The position numbers and the translations under genes are program-made. Below are positions 59,881 to 64,000 of a stretch of DNA of 64,000 nt, piece after piece (the first letter of the stretch is position 1; each line of letters begins with the position of its first letter). The stretch is from Limisphaera sp. GTDB lineage: Bacteria > Verrucomicrobiota > Verrucomicrobiia > Limisphaerales > Limisphaeraceae. The DNA is taken from positions 224,724-288,723 of the forward strand of contig JANWVC010000008.1 in NCBI GenBank assembly GCA_025057755.1, in the 5' to 3' direction. The notes under the pieces are model-generated. The model had not been told where the DNA came from and did not search any database. It worked only from the letters and a program-made list of their open reading frames with translations.

Positions 59881-60729
59881 ATGCGCGCGCACACGGAAGC
59901 GCGGCCGGTGTTTAAAGGCGCTAATGCGATGGGGCGAGGTCTGAAATGTACCGAGGCAGGTGTGACGCGGCGGGACGTGGTGTTTTTGGTATTCTCCGTG
60001 TGCGTGCTAGCCGCCCTGGGGTGGAGAGCGCTTGGGGGTGGCGAGTTCCAGCGCACCTTGGCTTGCAAGTACAAGCTTGGGCGGTTGGGAGCGGCTTTCG
60101 CCCAGTACGCTGACGAGAATGCACGTGCGATCCCACCTGCTGCGCTTGAAACTGGCCGCGGCTACACGACATGGGACACGGTGCTCGGGCGGTATCTTGC
60201 AAATACCCGTGCTGGGGATGGCGCGGCAACGGGCTCGGAACTCATCCAGCGAACGGCAGCGGCGTTTCATTGTCCGTCGGATACCGAGCCGCGTGGCGGT
60301 GAGAAACCCCGAAGCTACTCGATGCCAATGTATGACGTAAAGAGGGAGGGTTGGCCGCCCGTGGTGTCGAGTCAGGGTGGGCTGGGGCTGTACTTGGACG
60401 CCGAACGGTTAAAGCTTGCGTGCGAGGCCGCACCGGTCGGGCTGCAGAGCTCGATCCCTTCGATCAGGATTTCGATGGTTCCCGACCCGGCTTGGACTGC
60501 GCTGCTTGTCGAGCGGGTTGCGATCCGTAACGTGCTTGGGACCCATGAGTTCGTGGTCACAGCTGGGCCGCGCGAACAATGGGCGGCTAAAACCATCGAG
60601 CTGGATAAATTCCATCGCGGTCGGCTCAACTATTTGATGTTGGACGGGCATGTCGAGCGGTTGAGCATACGCGAAAGTGGCGGTCATGCGGGCAACGGCG
60701 GGGTGTGGACAATCCGGCCTTGGGACTGA
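59881..60729 (+). CDS. Pseudopilin-like (H-X-DG/DUF1559-related) protein with non-canonical N-terminus (start may be 59929)
   Basis: KLGRLGAAFAQYADENARAIPPAALE, FHCPSDTEPRGG, RLNYLMLDGHVERL. N-terminus TRRDVVFLVFSVCVLAALGW lacks the G-F-T-L-x-E motif. Confidence 0.7.
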   Translation: MRAHTEARPVFKGANAMGRGLKCTEAGVTRRDVVFLVFSVCVLAALGWRALGGGEFQRTLACKYKLGRLGAAFAQYADENARAIPPAALETGRGYTTWDTVLGRYLANTRAGDGAATGSELIQRTAAAFHCPSDTEPRGGEKPRSYSMPMYDVKREGWPPVVSSQGGLGLYLDAERLKLACEAAPVGLQSSIPSIRISMVPDPAWTALLVERVAIRNVLGTHEFVVTAGPREQWAAKTIELDKFHRGRLNYLMLDGHVERLSIRESGGHAGNGGVWTIRPWD

Positions 60730-60732
60730 ACA

Positions 60733-62508
60733 ATGAACCTCGGGCGTGGCAGGTTGAGCAAGTGGCTCGTGCACGGTCGTAAGCGGATCGGGCCAGCGAC
60801 TGCAGTGTGTGTGACCGCAATGTTTGCGACGCAGCTTTGTGCGGATTGGGTGGGTGTGCCGCGCAAGGCCGAAAGGCTTGCTGCCGAGTTCGCGTCAATC
60901 GGCGCGATTCAAGTTGACCCTGCCGTGGCCATAAGTGGCGCGGCTGACTTGCTCGGCGTGTTCCGGAGCACCGAAAACGGCGTGGGAATTTTCATTGTTG
61001 ATTTGAAGGACAAGTCCGAGCGCGTTCTGGCCCAGGCTTTGGATTCGGAGTATTACAGGAAGGCACGGGCTGCACGCATTTGGGGCTGGTCAACCGACGA
61101 TTCTCTTTTTGCGTACACTTGGGGCGACGAGCAGGAGAATTACACGCTGGTTATCTGCAATCGGACCGGTGAACAGCAGTTAGGGCGTGTGCCGCTACCT
61201 GACGGGCTCCGCGCTATGAAATGGCTCGGGCCGGACGCGTGCGCGTACATTGATTGGGCGACGAACCTTGTACATCTCAAGCGCAGTGGCACCGATTGGG
61301 AGCGCGCGGCAGTGTGGCGATTGCAGCCGGTCCCCGGGCGACCCGCATTAGAAGCTTTGGACGCCGACACCGTGGCAATCGGCTGGATTGGCGGAACCGA
61401 ACTTTGGCAGGTCGAGCTTGCCTCGGGCAAGACTGCGAAACTTTACACTGCGGCCCCGGGCAATTCTATTGATGCGGTTCGGTACGAGCCCGCTAGGCGC
61501 GCGTTTTTGGTCTCCGAAAGCGCGCGGCGCGCGACCAGATCCTCGTTGGTAAGGGTCTCGCGGACAGGTGCAGATTGGGTGCGCCACGAGCTCGGCCAGT
61601 GGCCGACCATACGCGCGGTAGAATGGTTACGCAACGGCGCGGGGTATGCGCTGCACATTCGCCAGGGCGAGAATAACTACTTGTTGATCAAGCCCGGGCC
61701 GTTCGAATCGGAGTCGATACATTTCAAGGGTGGGGGCGTGGTGGGTGTGGTTCCCGCTTCGGCAGCAGGTGCGGTTTACGCGATTGCCTCAGTGTCGAAC
61801 GAGCCGCCGGCCATTTGGGCATGCGACGGTGAGACCAAAACGCGGGTCTATTCACTAGAGGGAGGCGCAGGGAAAACCTTGAAATATCAACCGGTGCTGG
61901 TTGGGTGGGCGCCGTTCGACGGGCATAACGCGCGATTCGAGCTTGTGCCGCCAGCCGACTTTTCGCGAAGCAAAAAGTACCCGCTTGTCATTGGCCTGGC
62001 AAGTTACACGTGGTCGCCGGTCCCGCACGCAGTGTGCGCGCAAACGCTCGCGCGCGCTGGGGCGTATGTCGCGCTGAGCGGGTTCACATTCCGCGATGAC
62101 CTGCGCAGGGTCTCACTCGAACACGTCAACAACATCAACGCGATCTACAACATAATGGTGGCCAACCCGAATGTGGACGCCGACCGGGTGTTCTTGTTCG
62201 CGTTCAGTGGGAGCACAACCGCTGTGTGCGAGTTACTCAAGCAATATCCCGGCCGGTTCAAAGGTGTAATTTTGTTGCATCCGGCTGAGTTGCCGGAGCC
62301 GAAACCTGGTATGTGCGAGCGTGTCCTTCTGACCGCCGGGGTGGATGAAGACTGGACGAAGGAGAGAATCGCCGAATACCAAGAGGCGTTGTGCAAGGTC
62401 GGCATTCCGCTGGATGTGTATTTGCATGAGGCAGGGGGCCATATTGCGCGAGCGCAGCGCACGATGCGCGAACGGGCGGTGTTGATGGCAAAAGCGGTTT
62501 TCGACTGA
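60733..62508 (+). CDS. S9 prolyl-oligopeptidase-like protein (beta-propeller + alpha/beta hydrolase)
   Basis: KKYPLVIGLASYTWSPVPHAVCAQTLARAGAYVAL...NIMVANPNVDADRVFLFAFSGSTTAVCELL...LLTAGVDEDWTKERIAEYQEAL...HEAGGHIAR. Possible S/D/H triad. Confidence 0.75.
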   Translation: MNLGRGRLSKWLVHGRKRIGPATAVCVTAMFATQLCADWVGVPRKAERLAAEFASIGAIQVDPAVAISGAADLLGVFRSTENGVGIFIVDLKDKSERVLAQALDSEYYRKARAARIWGWSTDDSLFAYTWGDEQENYTLVICNRTGEQQLGRVPLPDGLRAMKWLGPDACAYIDWATNLVHLKRSGTDWERAAVWRLQPVPGRPALEALDADTVAIGWIGGTELWQVELASGKTAKLYTAAPGNSIDAVRYEPARRAFLVSESARRATRSSLVRVSRTGADWVRHELGQWPTIRAVEWLRNGAGYALHIRQGENNYLLIKPGPFESESIHFKGGGVVGVVPASAAGAVYAIASVSNEPPAIWACDGETKTRVYSLEGGAGKTLKYQPVLVGWAPFDGHNARFELVPPADFSRSKKYPLVIGLASYTWSPVPHAVCAQTLARAGAYVALSGFTFRDDLRRVSLEHVNNINAIYNIMVANPNVDADRVFLFAFSGSTTAVCELLKQYPGRFKGVILLHPAELPEPKPGMCERVLLTAGVDEDWTKERIAEYQEALCKVGIPLDVYLHEAGGHIARAQRTMRERAVLMAKAVFD

Positions 62509-62511
62509 ACG

Positions 62512-63873
62512 GTGAGCGCGCAAGGAACACGAGGTCGGCCAGCCGGGCCTAAAAGGCTCGGCCTGAGGGCCGTAGGCGCAGTGGCTGAATTGGCGCGTTC
62601 GACAGTTGTTCAAACCCTGTTCTGCTTGGTTGGGGGCGCGATTTTGCTCTGGCTGGGCTTGGCCACTACTGCCGAAGCGTTATCTGGCGCAACGGTCTAT
62701 AATCTGGTTGACCCGGTGTTCGGATTCCGCCTGGGATACGTTATGGGCATGTATGGTGTGCTCGAGCTTGTTGTCGGGTGCCTTGCATTGCTCCAGACGC
62801 GCACAGGATTGGGCCTGGTGGCTATGGCGTGGCTGGCAGCCAACCTGGGAATTTACAGGTTGGGCCTGGCGAGCATAGGGTGGGTTTTGCCCTATCATTG
62901 GGTCGCGCCGTTGGTGACACGGTGGGGTTTGCATGCGCAGGTTGCCGACCTGCTTTTGACAGCTTTCTTGGTATGCCTGCTGGTGGGCAGTTTGACTTTG
63001 CGGTTCGTACCCGAACGTGTTGGGCGGCCGGTGGCCTTTTACAAAATGCGCTGCCCGAGTTGTGAAGGTAAAGTTGGATTCCCAGCACATGGGGTGGGCC
63101 AGCAGGTTTCCTGCCCGCATTGTGCTGCTGCAATAACCTTAACTGCGCCGGATGCGACCGGGCCTCAGGGACCGGGTATCAACCCGCAGGCCTCCTTTAC
63201 CTTGGTCGAGCTTTTGGTCGTCATTGCAATCATAGGGATTTTGGCGAGCCTGCTTATGCCGGTGCTGACCAAGGGCAAAGACCGCGCACAGCGGATCGTG
63301 GACATCAACAATTTGAAGCAGCAGATCACAGCCACGCACCTGTATGCGGCCGATGGCGCGGGCGTGTTACCATGGCCAAATTGGGCTTTAGGAGATGCAC
63401 CGGACAGGCCCGGTTGGCTGTACAAGCTTGATCCCGCCGCCACAGGCCCGGCGAGGTTTAAGGTCGAGACGGGAGTGTTTTGGCCCATATTGCGAAATGC
63501 GAAGCTGTATTTCTGTCCGCGCGACGGGCCGCATGTGCCCAGGTTCACCGAACGGCCCCAGCGAATTTCAAGCTATGTGATGAATGGCGCGGTCATTGGG
63601 TATAACCGAACAAATTTTCCCCCTGCGCGCTTGGACGCATTCCGGCCTGATGATGTTGCATTTTGGGAAACAGACGAGAAATACCCTGACTATTTCAACG
63701 ACGGTGCGAGCTACCCGTGGGAAGGCGTAAGCGCACGGCATGATCTGGGCGCTATTCATGCAGCGTTTGGAGGGCAGGTCGGATTCATCAAGCTGGACCA
63801 ATGGTACCTCGAAGAAGCCAAACCGACCCGAAACCGGCTATGGTGTTACCCCGGCAGCGAAGACGGACGATAA
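62512..63873 (+). CDS. MauE-like 4-TM + zinc ribbon + prepilin-type (H-X-DG) fusion protein
   Basis: N-terminal VYNLVDPVFGFRLGYVMGMYGVLELVVGCLALL...[87 protein letters not shown] start, 3 nt after the S9-like stop. Confidence 0.8.
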   Translation: MSAQGTRGRPAGPKRLGLRAVGAVAELARSTVVQTLFCLVGGAILLWLGLATTAEALSGATVYNLVDPVFGFRLGYVMGMYGVLELVVGCLALLQTRTGLGLVAMAWLAANLGIYRLGLASIGWVLPYHWVAPLVTRWGLHAQVADLLLTAFLVCLLVGSLTLRFVPERVGRPVAFYKMRCPSCEGKVGFPAHGVGQQVSCPHCAAAITLTAPDATGPQGPGINPQASFTLVELLVVIAIIGILASLLMPVLTKGKDRAQRIVDINNLKQQITATHLYAADGAGVLPWPNWALGDAPDRPGWLYKLDPAATGPARFKVETGVFWPILRNAKLYFCPRDGPHVPRFTERPQRISSYVMNGAVIGYNRTNFPPARLDAFRPDDVAFWETDEKYPDYFNDGASYPWEGVSARHDLGAIHAAFGGQVGFIKLDQWYLEEAKPTRNRLWCYPGSEDGR

Positions 63874-64000
63874 CTTGAAGAAAACGCTGCTGGCGCTGCT
63901 TGATGCGCGACTTTGAAAATTTGCCCTGCTAACTACCAAGTGGACGTTCGCCCAGCTTTATGCGTAATCTCAGCGTCCGTCAGGTTTTGACCATTGGTTG

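Overview
The window looks chromosomal and most likely comes from a Verrucomicrobiota (Limisphaera/Pedosphaera-like) bacterium. That assignment is an inference from the Verru_Chthon-type pseudopilin cassette, the H-X-DG prepilin proteins and overall gene content. Positions 1-12.8 kb carry a translationally coupled pseudopilin/PilX-like cassette followed by a giant S8 protease. Positions 12.8-39.7 kb are mostly housekeeping genes: PfkB kinase, pcm, rpsT, dxr-cdsA, a tricorn-like protease, YceI, pepP, a YqjD/E/K-like trio, PII, folP-cdaA-cdaR-glmM, ldh, tgt, MscS, TauE, pyrE, a prepilin protein and a radical SAM protein. Positions 39.7-50 kb hold a pectin/rhamnogalacturonan-type saccharolytic locus with a clear GH43 pseudogene. 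Positions 50-64 kb are the unusual part. Reiterated, partly decayed modules pair a secreted or anchored protein with a C-terminal TM helix and basic tail with an overlapping Cys-rich exported peptide (8-11 Cys), and some also carry a MauE-like 4-TM protein (CxC motif). Several modules contain nonsense, frameshift or truncation lesions. They are followed by a tight operon encoding a pseudopilin-like protein, an S9-like hydrolase with an atypical nucleophile elbow, and a MauE-like/zinc-ribbon/prepilin fusion. I found no tRNA, rRNA, CRISPR array or clear transposase.
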